Assembly: GCA_902783155.1 (NCBI GenBank)
Contig: CACZPR010000056.1
Coordinates: 1 to 42,535, forward strand
Length of the DNA: 42,535 nucleotides
Reading direction: 5' to 3'
Source: an uncultured Spirochaetaceae bacterium
Lineage (GTDB): Bacteria > Spirochaetota > Spirochaetia > Treponematales > Treponemataceae
Shown one piece after another: positions 30,703-38,911 of this stretch. The notes beneath the pieces are model-generated. The model did no database searches, was not told the origin of the DNA, and was given only the letters and a program-made list of their open reading frames with translations. The stretch's first letter is position 1; every line of letters starts with the position of its first letter. Made by a program: the position numbers and the translations under genes.

Positions 30703-31410
30703 ATGCCCCAGCCATTTCTTTTTCGCCTGATTGACAAGGCCGTTTTTGATTACAAAATGATTGAGGACGGCGACAGACTTTTGATTGGTGCTTCGGGAGG
30801 AAAGGACTCCACCGCGCTGGTCCATTATTTTGCCGAAAGAAAAAAAAGACCCTCCGCAAATTTTGATTTCACAGCCCTGCACATCAGTACCGAAATCACC
30901 GCGAAACTGAATCCCGATTTGGAAAAAATGTTTTGCTCATGGGGCGTGGATTGTGAAAATCTGGAGGTGAACGTTCTGGGACGGCTGAAGAAAAACCGTA
31001 GGATGAACTGCTGGTGGTGCTCAACCCAGAGACGCACGGAGCTTTTGGACTACGCAATCAAAAATGGATTTACAAAGCTGGTCCTGGGGCATCACCTTGA
31101 CGACATTCTTGAAACGCTTCTGATGAACATGCTGAACAAGAGCGAGCTTTCGACCATGCCGCCGCGACTTTCGTATAAAAATTATCCGCTGACAGTCATC
31201 AGACCGCTGTGCTATGCCGATGTAAACCAGATTGTCCAGCACGGAAAAGGTTTTGGCTACATCAACACGACATGCACATGCTCATACCAGGACAACTCCG
31301 GACGGAAGGATGCCCGCAAGCGTCTTGAAAAATTGACCGGTGGCGACCTTCAAAAAAAGCAGCACCTGTTTGCGTCCCTCAAAAACATCAAGAGCGAATA
31401 TCTTCCTTAG
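30703..31410 (+). CDS. TtcA-family tRNA 2-thiocytidine synthetase-like ATPase
   Basis: 235 residues. The PP-loop is LLIGASGGKDSTALVHYF. A CxxC (NCWWCSTQRRTELLDYA) and a later CTC (TTCTCSYQDNSGRK) supply cysteines of the [4Fe-4S] cluster in TtcA enzymes, and KLVLGHHLDDILETLLMNM is the family's core motif. TtcA thiolates C32 of some tRNAs. It is somewhat shorter than E. coli TtcA, so a related tRNA thiolation role cannot be excluded. Ribosome site GGAG lies before the ATG, 2 bp after the CNB gene. The 3' end overlaps lgt by 23 bp tail to tail. Confidence 0.85.
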   Translation: MPQPFLFRLIDKAVFDYKMIEDGDRLLIGASGGKDSTALVHYFAERKKRPSANFDFTALHISTEITAKLNPDLEKMFCSWGVDCENLEVNVLGRLKKNRRMNCWWCSTQRRTELLDYAIKNGFTKLVLGHHLDDILETLLMNMLNKSELSTMPPRLSYKNYPLTVIRPLCYADVNQIVQHGKGFGYINTTCTCSYQDNSGRKDARKRLEKLTGGDLQKKQHLFASLKNIKSEYLP

Positions 31411-32182
31411 ATTTGTTTTTTCTGATTTTCAGGACCACCATGCAGACTATTGTTGTTGCGAACAAAATTATGCTAATCCACTGCGAGGTTGAAAAAATCC
31501 AGAAGCCTCCACGCACGACATCGCCACGAAGGTATTCAAGACAGAATCTCACCACCGAATAGAATCCTGTGTAATAGAAGATTGTGACTTTTTTGTTTTT
31601 CATAATCAGCACGAACATTGTGATTGCGAAAAGCATCAGGAGCGCGGATTCCAAAGGCTGGACCGGAAAAATCCCAACGTTGGGTTCCACCAGTGTGATA
31701 GGATTTTTATAGTGCAGGGCAAGCGGACCGTCGTAATGGATTCCATAGCAGCACCCGGCGCATGTGCATCCAATCCGTCCGAACGAATGTACAAATGCGA
31801 TTGCAAAAGTGTAGACCTCGTTGAAATCGGTGAACTTGCATTTCGCAATCTTCACGCCTACAAAATATCCAATCGCACCGCCAATTGCGCCGCCGTAAAA
31901 AACAAATCCACCGGACACAGGAGAGTTCTTTGGGTCGATAATCATTTTCCAAATCAGACCAGGAATCTCATTGATTGGGAAGGACACAAGGAGGTAGAGC
32001 AGCTTTGAAAAAAGAAATGAAAATCCAACAGAAATTGCCGTGATGATTATAAAGTCAAGATAATTTTTTTTGAGCTTTTTGCAGATAAAATAAACCAGGC
32101 CGCAACCGAGCAATCCACCGACCACAATGCACAGACCGTACATCGGTATCTTTATAAAATGCAAGTCAAGAAAAGGAAACAT
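31388..32182 (-). CDS. lgt: Prolipoprotein diacylglyceryl transferase
   Basis: 264 residues from the ATG at 32182 (after GGGATGG); the frame runs to 32239, but the longer part lies over a terminator and has no ribosome site. About seven membrane segments. The signature HSFGRIGCTCAGCCYG carries the essential His and Arg, and GGFVFYGGAIGGAIGYFVGVK and FYSVVRFCLEYLRGD are also typical. Lgt moves diacylglycerol from phosphatidylglycerol to the lipobox Cys of lipoproteins; the DUF192 and glucosaminidase products in this window are likely substrates. Confidence 0.95.
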   Translation of the reverse strand: MFPFLDLHFIKIPMYGLCIVVGGLLGCGLVYFICKKLKKNYLDFIIITAISVGFSFLFSKLLYLLVSFPINEIPGLIWKMIIDPKNSPVSGGFVFYGGAIGGAIGYFVGVKIAKCKFTDFNEVYTFAIAFVHSFGRIGCTCAGCCYGIHYDGPLALHYKNPITLVEPNVGIFPVQPLESALLMLFAITMFVLIMKNKKVTIFYYTGFYSVVRFCLEYLRGDVVRGGFWIFSTSQWISIILFATTIVCMVVLKIRKNKSKEDIRS

Positions 32183-32193
32183 AGACCATCCCG

Positions 32194-32234
32194 AAAAAAA
32201 AGACTTGCAAAAAACACTAAGTTTTCCGCAAGTC
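32194..32234 (-). terminator. Rho-independent terminator after the small membrane protein
   Basis: On the minus strand GACTTGC (32234-32228) pairs with GCAAGTC (32208-32202); inner AAAAC/GTTTT pairing lengthens the stem; a run of eight T follows. It separates the small membrane protein gene from lgt. Confidence 0.85.
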
Positions 32235-32256
32235 CTCAACAGTTGATTAAAAACTA

Positions 32257-32718
32257 TTAGTTGCCGCCAAGACCCTTGAGTGCATCACCAAGAGCGTTTG
32301 CGAAATCTCCAATTCCGTCCTCAACACCGTTGACGAGTCCCTGTGCTCCTTCGCTGATTGAGTTGGCGAGGTCATTTCCCCAGGCTTCCCAGTCTGTTGA
32401 GTTTGTGCTGTTGTCGTTTGAAAGGCTCTTGAGGGAATCAATTGTTTCATTGAATGTTCCGTCATCGATTGCCTTCTTTACCTTTGCATAGCAAACTGTG
32501 CAGGAAATTGTGATGATGAGGCTGAGGATAAGTCCGAAGATACCTGTAATCAAACCTGCGACACAGAATCCCTTTTTCTCTCCCTTCTTCATTCCAATTG
32601 CCGAAAGAACGATTGCTGCCAAAGCAACAGCCACGCCAACAAATCCAACTGGACCGGCTGCACCTGTGATTGCGAGTGGAATAGAAAGAATTCCAAGAAT
32701 CATTGCTGCTATCTGCAT
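32257..32718 (-). CDS. Small membrane protein, DUF4190-like
   Basis: 153 residues. Two strongly hydrophobic segments, about 2-38 (MILGILSIPLAITGAAGPVGFVGVAVALAAIVLSAIG) and 50-72 (FCVAGLITGIFGLILSLIITI), joined by a short basic KKGEKKG loop; the pattern resembles DUF4190-type proteins. The rest (74-153) is polar, acidic and Asn/Ser/Gly-rich with short amphipathic repeats (SISEGAQGLVNGVEDGIGDFANALGDALKGLG). No catalytic motif. Ribosome site GGAG, own promoter and own terminator, so it is a monocistronic gene. Function unknown. Confidence 0.8.
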   Translation of the reverse strand: MQIAAMILGILSIPLAITGAAGPVGFVGVAVALAAIVLSAIGMKKGEKKGFCVAGLITGIFGLILSLIITISCTVCYAKVKKAIDDGTFNETIDSLKSLSNDNSTNSTDWEAWGNDLANSISEGAQGLVNGVEDGIGDFANALGDALKGLGGN

Positions 32719-32732
32719 TTTTTTCTCCTTGT

Positions 32733-32750
32733 TTAGGTACAGAAACCTAA
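32733..32750. promoter_or_regulatory. Inverted repeat in the leader of the small membrane protein gene
   Basis: TTAGGT (32733-32738), a 6-bp spacer and ACCTAA (32745-32750), a perfect 6-bp inverted repeat just upstream of the ribosome site. It may be an operator or an RNA hairpin. Confidence 0.4.
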
Positions 32751-32790
32751 CTTTTAAAATAATGAAAGCTCAAGACTTTCCATGGCGGTA

Positions 32791-32819
32791 ATGTTAGTCA
32801 ATATAAAAATTTTAGTCAA
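32791..32819 (-). promoter_or_regulatory. Promoter with overlapping direct repeat for the small membrane protein
   Basis: On the minus strand TTGACT (32819-32814), 17 bp, TAACAT (32796-32791). The decamer TATTGACTAA occurs twice with an 18-bp period (32821-32812 and 32803-32794), one copy over the -35 and one at the -10, which suggests regulator binding or promoter duplication. Confidence 0.45.
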
Positions 32820-32833
32820 TAACTTTCGATTTT

Positions 32834-33421
32834 TTAATATTCTTCAAGACGCGAAAGAAGGGAGTCCAATTTTGCTCCATATTCGGGGTCGCTTGCCCAT
32901 GTTTTTGTAAGACCAAACACATCTGTCGCTTTACCCCTGGGGCGTACCCATTTGTATCGATTGTCGATGCACTCGTTCACAAGGGACACATCCTCGCCTG
33001 TCGCGTATGCATGTAGATGCTGTATGTGCGCGCGGATTCCAAGTGCCTCTGTCTCAAAACATTCTCCCCGGTGGTCCGCATCGATTGCTCCAAGCCCGCA
33101 GTAGTTGTGCATGTCCGGGGTGACAAGTCCACCGAATCTGAGAAATCCAGTTTCAAGGCACATTTGGGCAAAGGCACAGTCGCTGTTGATTCCCTCTGTC
33201 TTTGCTTCGGAAATATATGTCCGGGCCATGCGCAAAACCTGTTCGGAATCCGCAAGTGGATTTGAGTCCATGAAAAATTTGTGGAGCTGCTTTGCGTTTT
33301 TGATTCCAGGGTCCACAAGGTTTCTGGAGATTGGCTCCCTTTTTCCTTGCAGACTTTTGCAGCCCCAGAGAATCAGCACAAAAAATGCCGCCGAAATGGA
33401 CAGGACAATTTTTTTTGCCAT
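32834..33421 (-). CDS. Glucosaminidase-domain lipoprotein
   Basis: 195 residues. A signal peptide ends in LWGCK, a lipobox with an atypical Trp at -2. The domain SDCAFAQMCLETGFLRFGGLVTPDMHNYCGLGAID is that of GH73-like glucosaminidases: the Glu in CLETG is the likely acid, and NYCGLG matches the 'NF.GI' motif. These enzymes cut glycan chains of peptidoglycan. GAKLDSLLSRLEEY closes the protein. It is the last gene of the sigma/anti-sigma operon, 2 bp from the UMP kinase gene. Confidence 0.87.
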   Translation of the reverse strand: MAKKIVLSISAAFFVLILWGCKSLQGKREPISRNLVDPGIKNAKQLHKFFMDSNPLADSEQVLRMARTYISEAKTEGINSDCAFAQMCLETGFLRFGGLVTPDMHNYCGLGAIDADHRGECFETEALGIRAHIQHLHAYATGEDVSLVNECIDNRYKWVRPRGKATDVFGLTKTWASDPEYGAKLDSLLSRLEEY

Positions 33422-33423
33422 GA

Positions 33424-34158
33424 CTATTTGATTGTGGTTCCGATGTAGTCCCTGCCGTCAAGTATTGAGCGGATGTTGGAAATGTTTTTTCCTCCCGCGC
33501 AGATTACGGTCAGACCAAGCTCGCTTGCCTTTTTGCTTGCGATTGGATCGAACGGACAGTTTTTGCCGGGGACCCATTCATCGCCAACCATTTTTCGGAA
33601 GTCAGCCCATGAAATTGTGTCCAGAGGTTTCGCGTCTGGATTTTTGCGTGGGTCGTCCGTGAAAACCTTTTCAATGTTTGAAAGATTCACAACCGTGTCG
33701 GCATGGTATTTTTCCGCAAGAAGAACCGCGTCATTGTCGGTGGAGAATCCAGGCTTCCATCCGGCGGCGACAAGGACTTTTCCCTCAAATGTGTCGGGGG
33801 CCTTGGTCGGGTCGGTGACAATATCATTTTTGCAGAGCGGACCGAAGCATGTCTTCAGAAGCTGTGCGTTCAGTCTGGTGGCCATGATTCCAATCCAGTC
33901 GCAGTAGTAGTTTGTCTCGTCGTCGTCCTTGTAGAGGCAGTTCTTTTTTTGTTCCCCGTCAAATCTTTTTGCGACATCCTTGTATGCGTTCTGATATGCG
34001 CGTGCTGGTCCACCGCCTCCGGCAACCAAAATCAGTCTGGTCTCGCTGTTTCCAAGAAGCCAGTCCGAAGCCATCTTTGAAAATTCCGAAAGAAACATTC
34101 CGTCCGGCTTGTCCGGTGCTATTATGGAGCCACCAACGCTCAAAACTTTTGTAATCAT
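33424..34158 (-). CDS. pyrH: UMP kinase, archaeal-like form
   Basis: 244 residues of the amino acid kinase fold. It phosphorylates UMP to UDP with ATP. The start KVLSVGGSIIAPDKPDG, AGGGGPARAYQNAYK, ATRLNAQLL and STDNDAVLLAEKYHADTVVNLSNIEKVFTDDPRKNPDAK are all typical. The GG-x-I and 'NLSNIEKVFTDDP' features look closer to archaeal than to enterobacterial PyrH. The first ATG has AGGAGG-like sequence upstream. It is in the middle of the sigma-factor operon, with 13 bp from the TIG protein; an essential nucleotide kinase here would tie the operon to constant expression. Confidence 0.92.
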   Translation of the reverse strand: MITKVLSVGGSIIAPDKPDGMFLSEFSKMASDWLLGNSETRLILVAGGGGPARAYQNAYKDVAKRFDGEQKKNCLYKDDDETNYYCDWIGIMATRLNAQLLKTCFGPLCKNDIVTDPTKAPDTFEGKVLVAAGWKPGFSTDNDAVLLAEKYHADTVVNLSNIEKVFTDDPRKNPDAKPLDTISWADFRKMVGDEWVPGKNCPFDPIASKKASELGLTVICAGGKNISNIRSILDGRDYIGTTIK

Positions 34159-34171
34159 AATTTCCTCCTCA

Positions 34172-35881
34172 TTAGAAACTGGAAGCCCCGTAGATTCCTA
34201 CTATAACAGGGTCGTTCCACAGAGAACTGTAGTCCGCCTCCGTTGTGTTGACTTCCTCCCATATTGATTGCAGCGCGTAGCTTCTTGGGCGGAAAACTGT
34301 CTTCCCGTTTGCAAGGGATGTCTTCAGTCTGTTCCACTTTCTGCTGAATGCTATGTGCTGTCCGTCAAGATTTCCAAAATAATGTTCGCGTGGATTCTCG
34401 ATTTCGCCAAAGGTCTTGTATGAGAGTCCCGCCGCAAGTGCTATGTCCACCGGGAACCATCCGTAGTGCTCAAAGTAGACCTCGGACCACCAGTGGTTTT
34501 TTGTTGTGGAGTCCGACTCAACAAGTATGCCGCTTACAGGGATAGATGGAACCCCAAGTGAACGGCAGAGCGCGGTGAATAGAATCGCAAAGTCGTAGGC
34601 GTCGCCGGATTTTTTTTCTATCAGGTCCACCGGGGAAACATCGCCGGTCCTTACGGTGTTCAGTATTGTAAAATTGTCCAGCATGTAGTTGTAGACAAGA
34701 CTTACCTGCGTATATGGATTTTTGTTTTTTCCGACTATTGAATCCGCAAGTTCCCTGACAGCCTTGTTGTCCGAAGGAACGCACTCGTCCGGTGATGTGT
34801 AGACAGCGTTCAAAAGTCTGGTCGCGTCGCTGTATCTTGTGACGTTGGAGCCAATTATGTTCGACTCCTCGGAAAAGGATGTGATTATAAAATTGTGGTT
34901 GAGCCTTATGCGTGAGTCGTCGCCACCCTTCAGCTGGATTGAGTGAATCACATCGTAGGGGTCGTCCTGAATCAGCGGATTTGGGAAAACCTCGTTAAGA
35001 ACAACGGCAGGCTGGGAGACGCATACTGTTGGACGTGGCACGTAGAGAGTTATGTTTGTGTCCTCCTGGCTCCTGTTCTGTATGTCCGCGTTGATTTGGA
35101 GAACGTAGGTCTTTCCGTTGACAATTTTCTTTTGCCCCGCCGGGAAAGTTATGTCTATGCCGTGCTTGTATGAGTTGCCCTTGTCCGTGGAGATGTAGAG
35201 CTGTCCGCTTGTCGCTCCGTCCGGAATGTGCACACGGATTTCACTGTCGGTCCAGTATTCAAAATCGTAGTCGGCATCGCTTGCTGCTATGAATCCTGCG
35301 TTGAGCTTGTTGGCATCGGGGACCTTTGTAACTGAGTCGTCGCGGTTTGCCGTAAAGTACACAGTCGAATTTCCCCTTGCGTTTCCAAAGTTGGAACCGA
35401 GAATCGAAATCACGTCACCAATTTTTGCGGTGGATGGGGAGACTGAATCTATCACGGGGACAGAAACCCTGTAGTCTGTGCGGACCGCAACCGGGATGGA
35501 ATCTTTTCTGGCAAAGAATGTTGGCTCCGAGCGTCCCTCGGCAGTCTGTACAACAACAAGACCGTCGTTCACGTTCGGTGGAACAACAAATTCAATCTGC
35601 CCGTTGTCCCAGTCCCTGTAGTTGCTCGCGGTGACTCTGGACCCGGCGATTTCCACAAAAGAGTTTTCCCTTGTGCTTCCAAAATTTTCGCCCGTAATAA
35701 CAACAATATCCCCCGTTGAACCTATTGGGGGATCTATTGTCGAGATTGATGGTTTTCCAATGTGCTTGCGCCCTGACAGCGATGTAGCCATGGCGATAAT
35801 TCCGACCACAGCCACAAATGTTATGATTCTTGCCGCCGGTGAATTTTTGTACAGCAGCTTTATTGATTTTAGGAGCTTCAC
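34172..35881 (-). CDS. TIG/IPT-domain protein with a transglutaminase-like domain lacking the Cys
   Basis: 569 residues, anchored by a single N-terminal membrane segment (IITFVAVVGIIAMATSL). Two TIG/IPT immunoglobulin-like domains follow (about 42-125, ISTIDPPIGSTGDIVVITGENFG; about 138-235, IDSVSPSTAKIGDVISILGSNFG). A transglutaminase-like domain is at about 385-480: SGDAYDFAILFTALCRSLGVPSIPVSG, NHWWSEVYFEHYGWFPVDIA. His463 and Asp479 are kept, but the nucleophile position in G-x-C-x-D is Ala428, so it is probably not an active thiol enzyme. It sits outside the cytoplasm, perhaps as a structural or ligand-binding envelope protein, in the ECF sigma operon, 3 bp after the anti-sigma gene. Confidence 0.85.
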   Translation of the reverse strand: MKLLKSIKLLYKNSPAARIITFVAVVGIIAMATSLSGRKHIGKPSISTIDPPIGSTGDIVVITGENFGSTRENSFVEIAGSRVTASNYRDWDNGQIEFVVPPNVNDGLVVVQTAEGRSEPTFFARKDSIPVAVRTDYRVSVPVIDSVSPSTAKIGDVISILGSNFGNARGNSTVYFTANRDDSVTKVPDANKLNAGFIAASDADYDFEYWTDSEIRVHIPDGATSGQLYISTDKGNSYKHGIDITFPAGQKKIVNGKTYVLQINADIQNRSQEDTNITLYVPRPTVCVSQPAVVLNEVFPNPLIQDDPYDVIHSIQLKGGDDSRIRLNHNFIITSFSEESNIIGSNVTRYSDATRLLNAVYTSPDECVPSDNKAVRELADSIVGKNKNPYTQVSLVYNYMLDNFTILNTVRTGDVSPVDLIEKKSGDAYDFAILFTALCRSLGVPSIPVSGILVESDSTTKNHWWSEVYFEHYGWFPVDIALAAGLSYKTFGEIENPREHYFGNLDGQHIAFSRKWNRLKTSLANGKTVFRPRSYALQSIWEEVNTTEADYSSLWNDPVIVGIYGASSF

Positions 35882-35884
35882 TTT

Positions 35885-36649
35885 TTATTCGCCCTGAGTG
35901 TCAAGATAGAAACTCCCCAATGAAAACACAACATCAGATTCATCTTCGCCTGCGCCATCAGACCATGAATCATCCTGCGAAACCGACCTTCCTGAAATCG
36001 GGGTGAATATGTCGTAGCTTGCAAGTTTGGCCGCTGTGTTCATGCCCTTTCCAGAAGCCCTTGCGCCGTATGATGCCTGTCCATCGCCCATGTACGAGAC
36101 TGTCCCGAAAGTCTGGCTGAATGTGTTCAGGAGCGCGTCGTTGTTTCCGACAAAAGTTTCCCCGCCAGAGAAAATGTTTGCGACCGAGTTGAGCGAAACC
36201 TCTCCGTCAACCTGATAGACAAGGGTTTCCATTGGAGAAACTATGTCCACGTTCGCCACGGGCTTAAATGCCGCCGTCAGGGTTGATATTGGGGATGCGC
36301 CGCTTGATGAGAGTCTTGCCGGAATGAATACCAGTGCCAGTGCCGCCACAGCACCAATTGCGGCTGAAATCCAGACCTTTGGTTTGAATTCGACCACATT
36401 TGATTTTGTGTGTCTGGAGAAAGAAAGACGGGCCTGCAATCTTTCAAAGCTGTCGTCCAAATCTTTCTGGCTCATCTCCATTGACTTTTTGTCGGCATTG
36501 AAGACCGCCCTAAGCAATTTGAGGCTCTCCAAGTGTTTCCTACATTCGGGGCATGATTCCAGATGTGCCTCGTAATCTTTTACGTAAGCGGCTGGAAGCT
36601 CCCCATCCAGATAGACCGAGTGAATATCTTTTTCAGGGCATATAGACAT
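35885..36649 (-). CDS. Membrane anti-sigma factor with zinc finger
   Basis: 254 residues. The cytoplasmic N-terminus has the anti-sigma zinc motif HLESCPEC (His29, Cys33, Cys36), with Cys4 and His10 near. One membrane helix at about 92-111 (VWISAAIGAVAALALVFIP). The ~140-residue outer part is Ser/Gly-rich with no recognised domain and probably senses the envelope signal. It overlaps the sigma factor gene by 17 bp, the usual coupling of such pairs. Confidence 0.88.
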   Translation of the reverse strand: MSICPEKDIHSVYLDGELPAAYVKDYEAHLESCPECRKHLESLKLLRAVFNADKKSMEMSQKDLDDSFERLQARLSFSRHTKSNVVEFKPKVWISAAIGAVAALALVFIPARLSSSGASPISTLTAAFKPVANVDIVSPMETLVYQVDGEVSLNSVANIFSGGETFVGNNDALLNTFSQTFGTVSYMGDGQASYGARASGKGMNTAAKLASYDIFTPISGRSVSQDDSWSDGAGEDESDVVFSLGSFYLDTQGE

Positions 36650-37181
36650 CGCCTTCTCCTATCATTTTTGTTATTTGCTCGCGCGCTCGGAACACCCGGA
36701 CCTTGACGTTGCCCTCGGTGATTCCCAGTGCCTCCCCGATTTCCTTATAGTTTAAGTCACCATATTCCCTAAGGACAAGTACCTCCTTCATTTTCGGAGG
36801 AAGTTTGTCCAAAATTTCTTTGACCTTTTCTATAGTTTCGGCCTTGAGAAGATCGACCTCGCCACTGTCTATGTGCTGGCGACCTTCGTACAGAGCCTTG
36901 TGGTAGGCCTTGGCTTCCCTTGTCTTCCGTTTGGCATAGTTCAGGGACGCATTTTTCACAACCCTTATGAGCCAGAACTTTGCGTCGTCCATTGACGGGA
37001 ATACCATTTTCTTTTCGTTGGCCTTGATATATGAGTCGTGGACCAAATCCTCCGCAGCTTCCTCGTCGTTTACAATCCTGTATGAGACCTTGAAAAGAAG
37101 CTGCATGGTGGCATCGTAGAGTTTCCTGAAGTCCGCCTGGTCCTCGCAACGGATTTCCCCCGCTGTTTCCTTATTATTCAT
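36633..37181 (-). CDS. ECF-type sigma-70 factor (RpoE family)
   Basis: 182 residues, usual ECF length. Region 2 covers about 20-95 (LFKVSYRIVNDEEAAEDLVHDSYIKA, FWLIRVVKNASLNYAKR), region 4 about 120-178 (LPPKMKEVLVLREYGDLNYKEIGEALGITEGNVKVRVFRAREQI, the helix-turn-helix that reads the -35). Regions 1 and 3 are absent. Ribosome site GAGG before the ATG. With the anti-sigma gene next, it should direct an envelope-stress regulon; which promoters it reads cannot be seen here. Confidence 0.95.
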   Translation of the reverse strand: MNNKETAGEIRCEDQADFRKLYDATMQLLFKVSYRIVNDEEAAEDLVHDSYIKANEKKMVFPSMDDAKFWLIRVVKNASLNYAKRKTREAKAYHKALYEGRQHIDSGEVDLLKAETIEKVKEILDKLPPKMKEVLVLREYGDLNYKEIGEALGITEGNVKVRVFRAREQITKMIGEGDVYMP

Positions 37182-37209
37182 AACACTGAATCCTCTTGTT
37201 GGTTACAGG

Positions 37210-37250
37210 GCAGCTCTAAAAACTTACCTTCTATGACTTTTAGAGCCTGC
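37210..37250. other. Long hairpin between cysS and the sigma factor gene
   Basis: GCTCTAAAA (37213-37221) pairs perfectly with TTTTAGAGC (37238-37246) around a 16-nt loop, and GCAG (37210-37213) can pair with CTGC (37247-37250) with one bulge. There is no T-run after it on the leftward strand, so it is not a standard terminator. It lies 28 bp upstream of the sigma factor ATG and 3 bp after the cysS stop codon. Confidence 0.55.
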
Positions 37251-37252
37251 AT

Positions 37253-38785
37253 CTATTTTCTTGACCACACCGGACCGTTCGCTGTGTCTGTGACAATTAT
37301 TCCGCGTGCGGTAAGTTCGTCACGAATCTGGTCGGCAAGGGCAAAGTCCTTTGATTTTTTTGCCTGGGTGCGTTTTTCCACAAGCGCGTCAATCTCGGCT
37401 GCCTCCGGGTCTCCATCGTGTCCACCGGACTGCGAAACCTGGACCGCGGAATCCACAAGCTCCAGGGCATTTTTTATCAGCGCAAGACCAAGCACGGAAT
37501 CCATGCGGGAAACTGTGTCCAGAATCTCCTTTGGCTCCATTGCTGAATCCTTCACGACTTTCTGCACACAGCTCAGGGCAACGGGGGTCAAAAGGTCGTT
37601 CTCCAGTGCGGCACGGAAATCTTCCAGATACTTTTTGGCGGAATCCGAAAGACCCTCGACATTTGCTGCCTCTCCACGTCCATATTTTTTATCGGCAAGA
37701 GTCTGGGCAAAATCCTTTCCCGCTGTGGAAACAAGTTTTGAAATCCTCTGAAGAAGGGCTGCGCGGCCATTTTTTGCCCCGTCCATCGCCTCCCATGAAA
37801 AATAGACCTGCTTCCTGTAGTGGCTGCCAAGAAGGAAAAGCCTGTAGTCAAGCGCGTTGTAACCCTTGTCAATAAGCGACTGCAGACGAAGGAAATTTCC
37901 TGACGACTTGGACATTTTTTCGCCGCCCGAAGAATTCCTGTCCTTTGCTATGACCAGAAATTCGTTGTGCAGCCAGTAGTTTACCCATTTTTTTCCTGTC
38001 GCACCTTCGCTCTGGGCAATCTCGTTTGTGTGGTGGATTGGAACATGGTCGATTCCGCCTGTGTGTATGTCAAAATGCTCCCCCAGATATTTCATGCTCA
38101 TTGCGGAACATTCGATGTGCCATCCAGGATATCCTCGTCCCCATGGGCTGTCCCAGGTAAGGGCCTGGTCCTCGAATTTGCTTTTGGTGAACCACAGGAC
38201 AAAGTCCGCTGGATTGCGTTTGTTTCCGTCAATCACAACGACATCCCTTTTTCCTGCTCCCGCCTTTAGCTCATCCAGATTCAGACCGGCCAAATCGCCA
38301 TAATGGTCGTAGGTGGTGACATCGTAGTAGAGGTTTCCGCCTGCCATGTAGGTGTGTCCGTTGGCCTCTATCCGCTTGATTAAATCTATCATCTCCTGGA
38401 CATGCTCGGTGGCCTTGCAGACAACGTCCGGGCGGATTATGTTCAGGGCATCCAGGTCCTTGAAAAATGCGTCGGTGTAAAAACGTGCGACCTCCATCAC
38501 GGACTCGTGCCTTTCCTTTGCGGTCTTTAGCATTTTGTCCTCACCAGCGTCGGCATCGCCTGTAAGGTGTCCAATGTCGGTTATGTTCATCACATGCTTT
38601 TTGTCGAATCCAAGATATGTGAGCGTCCTGTCGAGAGTGTCCAGAAAAATGTATGCCCGAAGGTTCCCGATGTGGGCATAATTGTATACGGTGGGGCCGC
38701 ATCCATAAAATCCGACAAAGCCCGGTGTGATTGGGACAAAATCCTGCATCTCGCGTCCCATGGTGTTATATAATCTTAATCCCAT
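37253..38785 (-). CDS. cysS: Cysteinyl-tRNA synthetase
   Basis: 510 residues. Class I synthetase with HIGN (PTVYNYAHIGNLRAY) and KMSKS (GGEKMSKSSGNF) motifs and the zinc-binding residues (CGPTVY Cys, the HIECSAMSMKYLG Cys, and the VPIHHTNEIAQSE His). TGGIDHVPIHHTNEIAQ is characteristic of CysRS. It joins cysteine to tRNACys. Start has GGAGG 5 nt upstream. It is convergent with nothing and reads toward the sigma factor operon, so read-through past the hairpin at 37210-37250 is possible. Confidence 0.98.
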   Translation of the reverse strand: MGLRLYNTMGREMQDFVPITPGFVGFYGCGPTVYNYAHIGNLRAYIFLDTLDRTLTYLGFDKKHVMNITDIGHLTGDADAGEDKMLKTAKERHESVMEVARFYTDAFFKDLDALNIIRPDVVCKATEHVQEMIDLIKRIEANGHTYMAGGNLYYDVTTYDHYGDLAGLNLDELKAGAGKRDVVVIDGNKRNPADFVLWFTKSKFEDQALTWDSPWGRGYPGWHIECSAMSMKYLGEHFDIHTGGIDHVPIHHTNEIAQSEGATGKKWVNYWLHNEFLVIAKDRNSSGGEKMSKSSGNFLRLQSLIDKGYNALDYRLFLLGSHYRKQVYFSWEAMDGAKNGRAALLQRISKLVSTAGKDFAQTLADKKYGRGEAANVEGLSDSAKKYLEDFRAALENDLLTPVALSCVQKVVKDSAMEPKEILDTVSRMDSVLGLALIKNALELVDSAVQVSQSGGHDGDPEAAEIDALVEKRTQAKKSKDFALADQIRDELTARGIIVTDTANGPVWSRK

Positions 38786-38833
38786 AATAGCCTCCGAAAC
38801 CGATTTAGCACTCGATTTTTTTAAATGTTTATG

Positions 38834-38839
38834 TATAAT
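38834..38839 (+). promoter_or_regulatory. -10 box before murB
   Basis: A perfect TATAAT lies 72 bp before the ATG of murB, in the 126-bp gap shared with the divergent cysS. No good -35 at usual spacing. Confidence 0.4.
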
Positions 38840-38911
38840 AAAAACTGTGGCAAGGAATAAATTCCATAAATGCCAACAAAATTCTACTATATATAAGACG
38901 GATTTTAATAT

